Assembly: GCA_023389745.1 (NCBI GenBank)
Contig: JAEWED010000233.1
Location: 1 to 21,599 of the forward strand
Source of the DNA: Actinomycetes bacterium
Lineage (GTDB): Bacteria > Actinomycetota > Acidimicrobiia > Acidimicrobiales > Microtrichaceae
DNA length: 21,599 nt
Direction: 5' to 3'
Below the pieces are notes generated by a model. It worked only from the letters and a program-made list of their open reading frames with translations, did no database searches and was not told the origin of the DNA. This document shows positions 7,266-13,947 of the stretch, piece by piece; positions within the stretch are counted from its first letter, which is position 1, and each line of letters starts with the position of its first letter. The position numbers and the translations under genes were made by a program.

Positions 7266-8228
7266 ATGACCGAGTCGAGCGAAGCCCCGTCCGCCACGTC
7301 GCCGCTGCGCGTCGGGTTCCTCGGTCCGGTCGGCACGTTCACCGAGCAGGCGATGCTGCGCGAGCCGGATCTGGCGGCGGCTGAGCACGTCGCGTTCCCC
7401 GTCATGACCGAGGTGCTGTTCGCGGTGGCCGAGGGCTCGATCGACCTCGGTGTCGTACCGGTCGAGAACGCGATCGAGGGCACCGTCAACGCGTCGGTCG
7501 ACACGATGGCCTTCGACGTCGACGTGCTGGTGCAGCGCGAGCTGCTCGAGCCGGTGTCGATGAACCTGCTGGTCCGTCCGGGCACCCGGCTCGCCGACGT
7601 GCGGCGGGTCGTGTCGATCCCCGTCGCGACGGCGCAGTGCCGCACCTGGTTGCGAGCGAACCTGCGCGACGACGTCGAGTACGTGGCCGCCAACTCGACC
7701 GCCGAAGCCGCCCGCACCGTCGCCGACTCCGACGACGGCGCGACGGCTGGCATCGCGAACGCTCGAGCCGGCGCCGTCTACGGGCTCGACGCCGCGGGCG
7801 TCGACATCGAGGACCACCCCGAGAACGTCACACGGTTCGTCGTCGTCGCACGAGAGGGCGTGCCGGCTCCGACCGGGCACGACAAGACGTCGATCGTCGT
7901 CTACCAGCGTGCGGACCGGCCGGGTTCGCTGCTCGCGATCCTGCAGGAGTTCGCCGCCCGGTCGATCAACCTGAGCCTGCTGCTGTCGCGCCCGACCAAG
8001 ACGTCGCTCGGCGACTACTGCTTCATGCTCGACCTGGACGGCCACGTCGCGGACCCGGTGGTGGCCGACTGCCTGCGGTCGCTGCGTGCGACCCAGGGCG
8101 GGGTGAAGTTCCTCGGCTCCTACCCGGCGGCCGGCACGGCAGGACCCGCGGTGCGCGCCGAGGCCGACGCGGGGCTCGTCGAGGCCACCGAGTGGCTGCG
8201 GGCGATCACCGACCAGATCGCCCGTTGA
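7266..8228 (+). CDS. pheA: Prephenate dehydratase with C-terminal ACT domain
   Basis: Converts prephenate to phenylpyruvate in phenylalanine biosynthesis, in the cytosol. The 320-residue product has the usual monofunctional layout: a PDT catalytic domain (about 15-195) with FLGPVGTFTEQA (18-29), VPVENAIEGTV (64-74) and the catalytic TRF at 189-191, then an ACT domain (about 206-285). Two family motifs are altered. The block usually written SHPQALAQC reads SIPVATAQC (117-125), losing the His and Gln. In the ACT domain the phenylalanine-binding motifs GAL and ESRP read GSL (220-222) and LSRP (240-243), the latter losing its acidic residue. Phe feedback inhibition might therefore be weaker or different; this is inference. 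The ATG at 7266 fits the leaderless promoter. Its stop is 4 bp from that of the convergent K+ channel gene. Confidence 0.93.
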   Translation: MTESSEAPSATSPLRVGFLGPVGTFTEQAMLREPDLAAAEHVAFPVMTEVLFAVAEGSIDLGVVPVENAIEGTVNASVDTMAFDVDVLVQRELLEPVSMNLLVRPGTRLADVRRVVSIPVATAQCRTWLRANLRDDVEYVAANSTAEAARTVADSDDGATAGIANARAGAVYGLDAAGVDIEDHPENVTRFVVVAREGVPAPTGHDKTSIVVYQRADRPGSLLAILQEFAARSINLSLLLSRPTKTSLGDYCFMLDLDGHVADPVVADCLRSLRATQGGVKFLGSYPAAGTAGPAVRAEADAGLVEATEWLRAITDQIAR

Positions 8229-8232
8229 GGGC

Positions 8233-8970
8233 TCACGTCCCCTCGAGCACGGACTCCTCGACCACTGAGGTGTCCTCGCTGCCGTCCGGGCGGCGGGTGC
8301 GGCGGATCTCGGCGCCGTAGAGCGACACCAGTCGTGCGACCGCCGTGGCCAGGAAGATCTGACCGGTCATCGCCTCGACCACCGCGATGCGACGTCCCAG
8401 GTCGGTGTGCGCGACCAGGTCGCCGTAGCCGACGGTCGTGAGGGTGACGAAGCTGAAGTACGAGTAGTCCTCGTTCGACACGCCGTGGCCGAACAGCGGG
8501 GCGACGGTGACTGCGTCGACACCGGCATAGAGCATCGTGAACAGCAGTCCGATCAGGAAGTACACGCAGAGCGCACCCAGGATCGTCTCGACGTTCACGC
8601 GCTGCTGATCGATCACCTGGCGGAACACGGCGACCAGGATCACCAGGTAGAGCGCGGCGTTGAAGAAGGCCGCGGCGCCGTGCTCGGTGGTCGCGTTCCG
8701 GTGCGCCACCACCGTGTACACCGCCATCGCGAAACCGACTGCGAGCACGACGACGACGATCGGGAGGCCTCGCCGCCCCGGCGACCTCGTGGTCCTGAAC
8801 GCGACGAGGATCATGAGCAGCTGGAGGATCGTGGCGGTCGCCCTCGCCCAGGCGTACTCCGAGAAGCCGTTGACGATGAAGGTCGTGACGAGCAGCGCGA
8901 ACAACGTGCCGAAGCGCTGGGTCAGCTTCGCGTCGCGCAACGCCGCTGCCCTGGGACGGGACTCCACCAT
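8233..8970 (-). CDS. Voltage-independent K+ channel-like membrane protein (Ion_trans_2)
   Basis: A 245-residue membrane protein with a canonical potassium selectivity filter TTVGYGD (178-184). Hydrophobic segments lie at about 19-37, 44-58, 69-88, 102-117 and 131-150, followed by the pore helix and filter (about 168-184) and a last helix (about 193-218). The region 131-220 is a complete TM-pore-TM module; the four segments ahead are hydrophobic but lack the Arg/Lys ladder of a voltage sensor. The short charged C-tail has no RCK/TrkA-N domain. It would pass K+ as a tetramer. The ATG at 8970 is preceded by TACCGT and 7 nt (leaderless pattern). Confidence 0.88.
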   Translation of the reverse strand: MVESRPRAAALRDAKLTQRFGTLFALLVTTFIVNGFSEYAWARATATILQLLMILVAFRTTRSPGRRGLPIVVVVLAVGFAMAVYTVVAHRNATTEHGAAAFFNAALYLVILVAVFRQVIDQQRVNVETILGALCVYFLIGLLFTMLYAGVDAVTVAPLFGHGVSNEDYSYFSFVTLTTVGYGDLVAHTDLGRRIAVVEAMTGQIFLATAVARLVSLYGAEIRRTRRPDGSEDTSVVEESVLEGT

Positions 8971-8977
8971 GCATCGC

Positions 8978-8983
8978 ACGGTA
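8978..8983 (-). promoter_or_regulatory. -10 box (TACCGT) of the K+ channel gene
   Basis: On the minus strand TACCGT, then 7 nt, then ATG at 8970, with no Shine-Dalgarno. Probable leaderless transcript. Confidence 0.5.
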
Positions 8984-9125
8984 TCGGCGGCCTCTCCGCA
9001 CTCCACCCGACACCTCGGCCGTGACCTCGCCCGACCGGCGGAATCCTGCCGGGGCGCCGATACCGTCGACGTGGGGCAAGCAGGCGTGGCGCCCACCGGG
9101 CGCCCATCCGACCCGAGGAGCGCGC

Positions 9126-9626
9126 ATGAGGTGCACCCACTGCGGAGCCATGATCGGCCCGACGGACCCCCAGTGCCGCCGCTGCGGCGTCGCAGTGGGG
9201 AGCGGGACCTTCGCCGCTCCGCCGGCCGCCCCGATGTCCACTCCGCTCTCCGGCCCGCCGGCGAGCCCCGGCGGTCACCCGTCGTCGCCTGCCCCGGTCG
9301 ACCCGTGGGCCGTGCCGCCTCCAGGCGTCGAGTGGGGCATGCCGGGCGCCGCCCACCGGCCAGGGCTCCAGCCCCCTGCCCAGCCGTACGGGTACCCGGT
9401 CACCAGGTCCGCCGGGTCGGCCTACAGCATCGCCGGCATCATCTGCGGTGCGGTGGCGTTGGTGTTCTGCCCGATCGTGCTCGGAGTCATCGGCCTGGTG
9501 CTGGCGAGTCGGGCGAAGAAGCGCGGCGAGTCGCTCGCCGGGGTCGCCAGGCTGGTGAGCCTGGTGGGCCTCGTGGCGGGCATGGTCCTCGGCGCCCTGC
9601 TGGCCATGCGGTACCCCGCCTTCTGA
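9126..9626 (+). CDS. Zinc-ribbon, proline-rich membrane protein (DUF4190-like C-terminus)
   Basis: The 166-residue product has three parts. Residues 3-20 hold CxxC-x10-CxxC (Cys3, Cys6, Cys17, Cys20), a small zinc ribbon. A Pro/Gly/Ala-rich linker follows to about residue 97. The C-terminal part has two hydrophobic helices (about 99-126 and 139-161) flanking a positively charged turn (ASRAKKRGES), the arrangement of DUF4190-type membrane domains. Proteins of this plan are common in actinobacteria and have no established function. The ATG at 9126 has a good ribosome site, GAGGAG 5 nt upstream, in contrast to the leaderless neighbours. It is probably transcribed alone, ending at the hairpin before the tRNA gene. 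Confidence 0.82.
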   Translation: MRCTHCGAMIGPTDPQCRRCGVAVGSGTFAAPPAAPMSTPLSGPPASPGGHPSSPAPVDPWAVPPPGVEWGMPGAAHRPGLQPPAQPYGYPVTRSAGSAYSIAGIICGAVALVFCPIVLGVIGLVLASRAKKRGESLAGVARLVSLVGLVAGMVLGALLAMRYPAF

Positions 9627-9645
9627 AAGCCGGCCTCCGTCGTCT

Positions 9646-9671
9646 GCCCGTACGCGCCCGGCGCGTCGGGC
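9646..9671 (+). terminator. Stem-loop terminator after the zinc-ribbon protein gene
   Basis: GCCCG-(T)-ACGCGCC pairs with GGCGCGTCGGGC, giving about 11 bp with one bulged T and a tight loop, starting 19 nt after the stop codon at 9626. Very GC-rich and without a T tract. Confidence 0.5.
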
Positions 9672-9700
9672 CACCGATTCCGGGCGGTCGACGCTGCGCC

Positions 9701-9706
9701 TACGAT
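9701..9706 (+). promoter_or_regulatory. -10 box (TACGAT) of the tRNA-Ser gene
   Basis: TACGAT ends 7 nt before the first base of the tRNA (9714), the same spacing as in the protein genes with leaderless signatures. No clear -35. Confidence 0.45.
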
Positions 9707-9713
9707 GAGCGAC

Positions 9714-9800
9714 GGAAGGATGGCAGAGCGGACGAATGCACCGGTCTTGAAAACCGACGGGCCTTCACGGGTCCCGGGGGTTCGAATCCCCCTCCTTCCG
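9714..9800 (+). tRNA. tRNA-Ser (anticodon UGA)
   Basis: An 87-nt class II tRNA. The acceptor stem GGAAGGA (9714-9720) pairs perfectly with TCCTTCC (9793-9799), discriminator G9800. The anticodon arm is CGGT-CTTGAAA-ACCG with TGA at positions 34-36, a long variable arm follows, and the T arm is GGGGG-TTCGAAT-CCCCC. It reads UCA and, by wobble, other UCN serine codons. The 3' CCA is not encoded (CCG follows), so it must be added after transcription. Confidence 0.97.
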
Positions 9801-9839
9801 CCGGATGCACTCAGCGTCGAACCCGGTCAGACGAGCGAC

Positions 9840-9883
9840 ACGGCCCGTCGATCGCTCCCGGTGCGGGGCGATCGACGGGCCGT
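9840..9883. terminator. Perfect 16-bp hairpin, likely bidirectional terminator
   Basis: ACGGCCCGTCGATCGC (9840-9855) and its exact reverse complement (9868-9883) flank a 12-nt loop. It lies between the plus-strand tRNA-Ser and the stop of the minus-strand lysine-rich gene. Downstream on the plus strand the sequence becomes T-rich (the reverse of the AAG-rich gene), which would aid termination of the tRNA transcript. Confidence 0.75.
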
Positions 9884-9888
9884 CGTCG

Positions 9889-10008
9889 TCACTTCTTCTT
9901 GTTCTTCTTGGACTTCTTCTTGCCGTTCTTCTTCTTCGAGGACTTCTTGTCGTCCTTCTTCTTGGACTTCTTCTTGTCGTCCTTCTTCGATGCCTTCTTC
10001 TTGGCCAT
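9889..10008 (-). CDS. Lysine-rich 39-residue basic protein
   Basis: A short gene starting MAKKKASKKDDKKK and ending KKNKKK; 24 of 39 residues are lysine, the rest nearly all Asp, Ser, Asn, Gly and Ala. All lysine codons are AAG. Three things support translation: a strong ribosome site GGGAGGG 4 nt before the ATG at 10008, an uninterrupted frame with consistent third-base preference, and a strong hairpin right after the stop. The composition resembles the basic tails of histone-H1-like, HU-type or ribosome-associated proteins, so nucleic-acid binding is likely, but there is no folded domain and the function is unknown. The coding strand is almost pure purine, which could itself form unusual DNA structure. 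It converges on tRNA-Ser. It is below the usual length cut-off for gene finders and easily missed. Confidence 0.72.
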   Translation of the reverse strand: MAKKKASKKDDKKKSKKKDDKKSSKKKNGKKKSKKNKKK

Positions 10009-10134
10009 CTGACCCTCCCTTTTCTCTCTCTGGACGTCCGGGCGTCACCTCCGCGGCCCCCGCACGTCGTCGCACCGTAACCGAGCGCCCATGATCGGCG
10101 GCGCTTCTACAGCGGCGCGTGATGGAATGGCCCG

Positions 10135-10983
10135 ATGAGCACGGCGACGCTGGCGCAGCACCACCACGGCCGGACGGTCGGCGACGCGCCGAGCATCGTG
10201 CTCGTGCACGGCTGGCCCGACAGCGCCGCGGTGTGGGACCTGGTCGTGCCGCACCTCGCCGACCGCTTCCACGTCGTCGCGGTCGACCTTCCCGGCGTCG
10301 GCGACGCACCTCCGGCGATCGGCCGCCGCCCCTATCGCCTCGACGCCCTCGCACCAGCCCTCGACGACGTCGTGCGCTCACTGGACACCGACCGCGGCGT
10401 GCACCTGGTCGGCCACGACTGGGGTGGCGTGCTGGGTTGGGAGCTCGTGATGACCCCGGCGTACGCGGCCAGGCTCGCGTCGTTCACGGTGTTGTCGGGG
10501 CCGAGCCTCGACCACCTCGGGCTGCTCGCGCGCCGGGCGACGCGCGACGTGGCCACGGCCCGTGTCGTCGGCGACCAGCTGACCCGCTCGTGGTACACGA
10601 CGGCGCTCAGCCTCCCGGTCCTGCGCACGGTCATCTGGCGGGCCGGCGCGGACCGGGCGTTCCGTCGGTGGCTGCGACGCAGCGAGGGCGTCGAGGACTA
10701 CCCCGGCGACCACCTGGCCCGGGACGCCGCCGGCGCGGTGCCGCTGTACCGGACCAACATCGTGCCCCGCCTGCTCGCGCCGCGTGCTCGGCCGGTCACG
10801 ATCCCGGTCCACGTGATCGTCGCCGAGCAGGACCGATACGTCGCGCCGAGCACCATGCGTGCGCTCGAGGAGTGGATCCCGCAGCTGCACACGTCGTCGA
10901 TCGACGCCGGCCACTGGTCGCCCCGAACGCAGCCCGAGCAGGTCGCGACGCTGGTGACCGAGTGGGTGCAGCAGCTCAGTTGA
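10135..10983 (+). CDS. Alpha/beta hydrolase, epoxide-hydrolase type (EphD N-domain-like)
   Basis: A 282-residue soluble hydrolase. Motifs: HGWPD (25-29, the HGxP oxyanion signature of epoxide hydrolases and dehalogenases), nucleophile elbow GHDWGG with Asp95 in place of Ser, an acid candidate Asp233 (AEQDRY) and His260 (DAGHWSP). An Asp nucleophile means ester-intermediate chemistry, as in epoxide hydrolases. The stretch GWELVMTPAYAARLASFTVLSGPSLDH closely resembles the N-terminal domain of mycobacterial EphD, where it is fused to a short-chain dehydrogenase; here the dehydrogenase part is absent and the gene stops after the hydrolase fold. The cap-domain tyrosines cannot be placed with certainty (Tyr around RSWYTT is a candidate). 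Only a weak GGA precedes the ATG at 10135. The last 8 bp overlap the convergent patatin gene. Confidence 0.85.
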   Translation: MSTATLAQHHHGRTVGDAPSIVLVHGWPDSAAVWDLVVPHLADRFHVVAVDLPGVGDAPPAIGRRPYRLDALAPALDDVVRSLDTDRGVHLVGHDWGGVLGWELVMTPAYAARLASFTVLSGPSLDHLGLLARRATRDVATARVVGDQLTRSWYTTALSLPVLRTVIWRAGADRAFRRWLRRSEGVEDYPGDHLARDAAGAVPLYRTNIVPRLLAPRARPVTIPVHVIVAEQDRYVAPSTMRALEEWIPQLHTSSIDAGHWSPRTQPEQVATLVTEWVQQLS

Positions 10984-12352
10984 GGTCGGTGGGGAAGCCG
11001 TCGGGGATCGGTGTGGCGTGCAGCTCCCAACCCTGCCACCACTCGTCGGATCCCTCTGGCGCCGGGAACCCGAGCGCCGTGCGAGCCTCCACCGCAGCGC
11101 GCACCGATCGCTTCAGCTCCCGCAGCCGCTCGCGGTGCACGCGGTCGATGCGTCGTTCGTCGATGCAGTGCTGTTCGAGCTGCCAGGCGAGCTGCCGCAT
11201 GGTCGTGACGGTGTCGCTCGCCATCTTCACGATCGGATCCACACCGGGATCGAGGCCGGCGGTGCACTCCTCGGCGCGCATGCGCCCGTAGTGGATGTCG
11301 ATGCGCATCAGCCCCGGGTGCACCTCGAAGGAGCCGACCACCTCGATCGTGGGTTCGATCACCGTGTTGGTGACGCCGTCCGGCAGGGGCACCGCGAGGT
11401 TCTCTGCCTGGGTCGACAGGTAGCCCAACGACTCGGCGGCCCACAGCGACAGGCTCCGCTTCGGGGTTCGGACCGGCACCGCGACGAGCGTGTAGATGTC
11501 GGCCGCTCCCAGGTCGACCGCGGCGCGCAGCGGGATGTTCTGCAGACAGCCCCCGTCGACGTAGTGGTCCCCGCCGAGCGAACGCGGCGGGAACACGCCG
11601 GGGACGCTCGCCGAGGCGATGACGCCGTCGATCACGTCGACGTCGTCGGCGCCGGGCAACGGCGTGCGTGCGTCCGGGCCGACCAGGACGCCGTCCTGGG
11701 TCACGTAGTGCGTCTGACGCTCGCGCAGCGCGGTGATCGCCAGGCGCAGCTCGAGCCCGGGGCGAGCGACGAGGGCCGGGTCGATCGTGGCGATGCCCAC
11801 GTCGTCGCGCCGTCCCCGGATCGCCTGCTCGAACGGATCCAGGTTGAGCACCGCACGGGGCAGGCCGTGCTCCAGCTTCCGACCGCCGGCGAGCCCACGG
11901 GCGAACACCGCCACCTGCTCCAGGTGGTGACGCCGCCGACCCCCGGCCGAGGACGCGGGTGCCTCGGTCTCGCCCATCACCGCGAGCGCCTCGGCCTCGA
12001 GCTCGTCCCAGTCGTCGTCCAGGTCGGGCCGACCGTGCGAGGTCACCAGTCGGTGGATCGTCGCGGCGGCCGACGTCCCGTCGAGCTCCGCCAGCCAGGG
12101 CTGCTCCGCGAACACCACATCGGTGCGGGTCATGGCCATCAGGTCGCCCTCGGCCTCGCCGAGACGGAGTCGGCACTCGTCCGCGTCACGGCCCTGGCCC
12201 ACCACGGTGCCCAGGACGCCCCCGGCCGAGGTCGCCGTGATCACCTGCGGCACCAGCCCGAGCGTGCCGATCAGGTGCTGCAGGGCGCCGAGCTCGAACG
12301 CGCCCTTGAACCCACCGCCGGCGAGCACGAATCCGACCTTCTCATCGCTCAC
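10976..12352 (-). CDS. Patatin-like phospholipase family protein
   Basis: A 458-residue patatin-domain protein, a family of Ser/Asp-dyad acyl hydrolases. The oxyanion loop GGGFKG is at 12-17, the nucleophile Ser42 in TATSAGG and the dyad Asp266 in VDGG, followed by LQNIPLRAAVDLGA. The usual nucleophile elbow G-x-S-x-G reads A-T-S-A-G here, with Ala for the first Gly. A DUF3336-like N-terminal part is absent; instead there is an inserted stretch (about 115-165) and a C-terminal extension of about 170 residues rich in Arg, Glu and Trp (ERRIDRVHRERLRELKRSVR), probably helical. The start is GTG at 12352; the best ribosome site, AGGAAGG, is 12 nt away and thus poorly spaced. The gene diverges from cydA across 118 bp and overlaps the hydrolase gene tail to tail by 8 bp. 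Confidence 0.9.
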   Translation of the reverse strand: MSDEKVGFVLAGGGFKGAFELGALQHLIGTLGLVPQVITATSAGGVLGTVVGQGRDADECRLRLGEAEGDLMAMTRTDVVFAEQPWLAELDGTSAAATIHRLVTSHGRPDLDDDWDELEAEALAVMGETEAPASSAGGRRRHHLEQVAVFARGLAGGRKLEHGLPRAVLNLDPFEQAIRGRRDDVGIATIDPALVARPGLELRLAITALRERQTHYVTQDGVLVGPDARTPLPGADDVDVIDGVIASASVPGVFPPRSLGGDHYVDGGCLQNIPLRAAVDLGAADIYTLVAVPVRTPKRSLSLWAAESLGYLSTQAENLAVPLPDGVTNTVIEPTIEVVGSFEVHPGLMRIDIHYGRMRAEECTAGLDPGVDPIVKMASDTVTTMRQLAWQLEQHCIDERRIDRVHRERLRELKRSVRAAVEARTALGFPAPEGSDEWWQGWELHATPIPDGFPTDLN

Positions 12353-12431
12353 GACGTCGCGCGTCCTTCCTGGTCCATGCTCCGATTGTGGCCGACCATC
12401 ACGATCGAGCAGCGCCGGCCACCAGCGTTGC

Positions 12432-12437
12432 TACCGT
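12432..12437 (+). promoter_or_regulatory. Candidate -10 box (TACCGT) of the cydABDC operon
   Basis: TACCGT lies 33 nt before the cydA start and would give a 5' leader of about 26 nt containing the ribosome site AGGGAGG. No good -35 is visible, so activator dependence is possible. Inferred from position only. Confidence 0.35.
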
Positions 12438-12470
12438 GGCACCAGGTCCCGACGACATCGAGGGAGGGCC

Positions 12471-13946
12471 GTGGACGCCGAGGTGCTGCACCGGATCCAG
12501 TTCGGGCTGACGATCAGCTTCCACTTCATCTTCCCGCCCATGTCGCTCGGACTCGGGCTGCTGCTGATCATCTTCGGTGTGCAGTCGGTCAGGACCAACG
12601 ATCCGAAGTGGCGTCAGCTGTCGCTGTTCTGGACGAAGATCTACGGCCTCATCTTCGCGATGGGCATCGCCACGGGCATCGTGCAGGAGTTCCAGTTCGG
12701 CACGAACTGGTCGGTCTACTCCCGCTACGTGGGCAACATCTTCGGCAGCCTGCTCGCGGCCGAGGGCATCTTCGCGTTCATGCTCGAGGGCGGTTTCCTC
12801 GGGCTGATGCTCTTCGGCGGTCAGCGCCTCGGCAACAAGCTCTGGTTGTTCGCGACGACGATGGTCGTCGCCGGTGCCACCATCAGCGCCACCTGGATCG
12901 TGATGGCGAACTCGTGGATGCAGACGCCGCGGGGCTACGAGCTGCGCGACGCCGGCCACGGCGAGCAGGCGTTCATGACCAGCTTCCGAGAGGTCGTGTT
13001 CACCCCGTCGTTCGGACCTCGCTTCTTCCACACGCTCATCGCGTCGTGGATCGTCGGGGCCTCGCTGGTGCTCAGCATCGCGGCCTTCTACCTCCTCAGG
13101 CAGCGCCACGTGGAGCTGGCCAAGACCATGGTCCGGGTCGCGCTGCCGATCTTCACGGTGCTCGCCGTGCTCCAGGTGACGGTCTTCGGCGCGAACCAGG
13201 CCGAGTCGGTGGCGACCCACCAGCCCGAGAAGCTCGCCGCGATGGAGGGCGTCTACGAGACACGGGACTGTGCCCCGATGACGCTGTTCGGGTGGACCAA
13301 CCCGTCGGCCGAGGCCACCACCGGGCTGCAGATCCCGTGCATGCTCAGCCTGCTGACAGGTCGGAGCACCTCGACGGTGATCCAGGGCCTCGACGACTTC
13401 CCCGTCGACGATCAGCCGAACGTGCCGCTGGTGTTCCAGGTGTACCACCTGATGATCAACCTCGGCATGCTGTTCATCCTCATCGGAGCCCTGGGCTGCC
13501 TGTTGTGGTTCTGGAAGCGGAAGCTCTGGACCACCCGCTGGATGCTCTGGATCTTCGTGCTCAGCATCGGGTTGACCCAGCTCGCGACGTTGTCCGGCTG
13601 GTGGACCGCGGAGTTCGGTCGCCAGCCGTGGATCGTCTGGCAGCAGCTGCGCACCGAGGATGCCTTCAGCCCCAACGTGACCTGGGGTCAGGTGGCGTTC
13701 TCGATCGGCATGTTCGTGGTGCTGTACGCCCTGGTGTTCGCCGTCTTCCTGTTCCTCCTCGACAGGAAGATCAAGGCCGGTCCACCCGACCCGCCCGACG
13801 AGGATCACACCGAGTCCCTGCCGGACTCCTTCGGCGAGATCTTCACCAGCCGGCATCGGGCGACGAGCGCCGGCAACGGCAACGGCAGCTCCCGCAGCAG
13901 CAGCAGCAGCACCAGCAGCACCGGCACGACCACCGGGGGACGGTGA
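12471..13946 (+). CDS. cydA: Cytochrome bd quinol oxidase subunit I
   Basis: Membrane subunit carrying hemes b558, b595 and d of the bd-type terminal oxidase, which oxidises quinol and reduces O2 with high affinity. The 491-residue product, started at the GTG at 12471 with AGGGAGG just upstream, shows the family's landmarks: His18 (heme ligand, E. coli His19), Glu98 and Glu106 in GEG..LEGGF-type helix, His187 (E. coli His186), quinol-site Lys254 and Glu259 in KLAAMEG, Met328 (heme b558 ligand) and GRQPW. The Q-loop is short. Around Met328 the usual FRxM-type motif reads VYHLM, so the conserved Arg seems replaced by His326. The last 35 residues are a hydrophilic Ser/Thr/Gly-rich tail encoded by AGC-type repeats. 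It is followed 1 bp later by cydB. Confidence 0.96.
   Translation: MDAEVLHRIQFGLTISFHFIFPPMSLGLGLLLIIFGVQSVRTNDPKWRQLSLFWTKIYGLIFAMGIATGIVQEFQFGTNWSVYSRYVGNIFGSLLAAEGIFAFMLEGGFLGLMLFGGQRLGNKLWLFATTMVVAGATISATWIVMANSWMQTPRGYELRDAGHGEQAFMTSFREVVFTPSFGPRFFHTLIASWIVGASLVLSIAAFYLLRQRHVELAKTMVRVALPIFTVLAVLQVTVFGANQAESVATHQPEKLAAMEGVYETRDCAPMTLFGWTNPSAEATTGLQIPCMLSLLTGRSTSTVIQGLDDFPVDDQPNVPLVFQVYHLMINLGMLFILIGALGCLLWFWKRKLWTTRWMLWIFVLSIGLTQLATLSGWWTAEFGRQPWIVWQQLRTEDAFSPNVTWGQVAFSIGMFVVLYALVFAVFLFLLDRKIKAGPPDPPDEDHTESLPDSFGEIFTSRHRATSAGNGNGSSRSSSSSTSSTGTTTGGR
13894..13910 (+). repeat. CAG/AGC trinucleotide run in the cydA 3' end
   Basis: Five GCA units plus GC encode part of a serine stretch in the CydA tail; similar AGC units continue to 13920. 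In-frame slippage would change only tail length. Confidence 0.7.
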
Positions 13947-13947
13947 C

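Noticed and set aside
9885..10010. Purine-rich tract considered as a simple non-coding repeat
   Set aside because: A strong ribosome site, exact frame and hairpin after the stop make a coding gene the better reading, though not proven.
9805..10080. Plus-strand ORF encoding a leucine/valine-rich 'hydrophobic' peptide and overlapping frames rich in Ser/Pro
   Set aside because: It is the antisense of the lysine-rich AAG-repeat gene; the hydrophobic look is a by-product of CTT-rich complement. It also runs through tRNA flank and hairpin.
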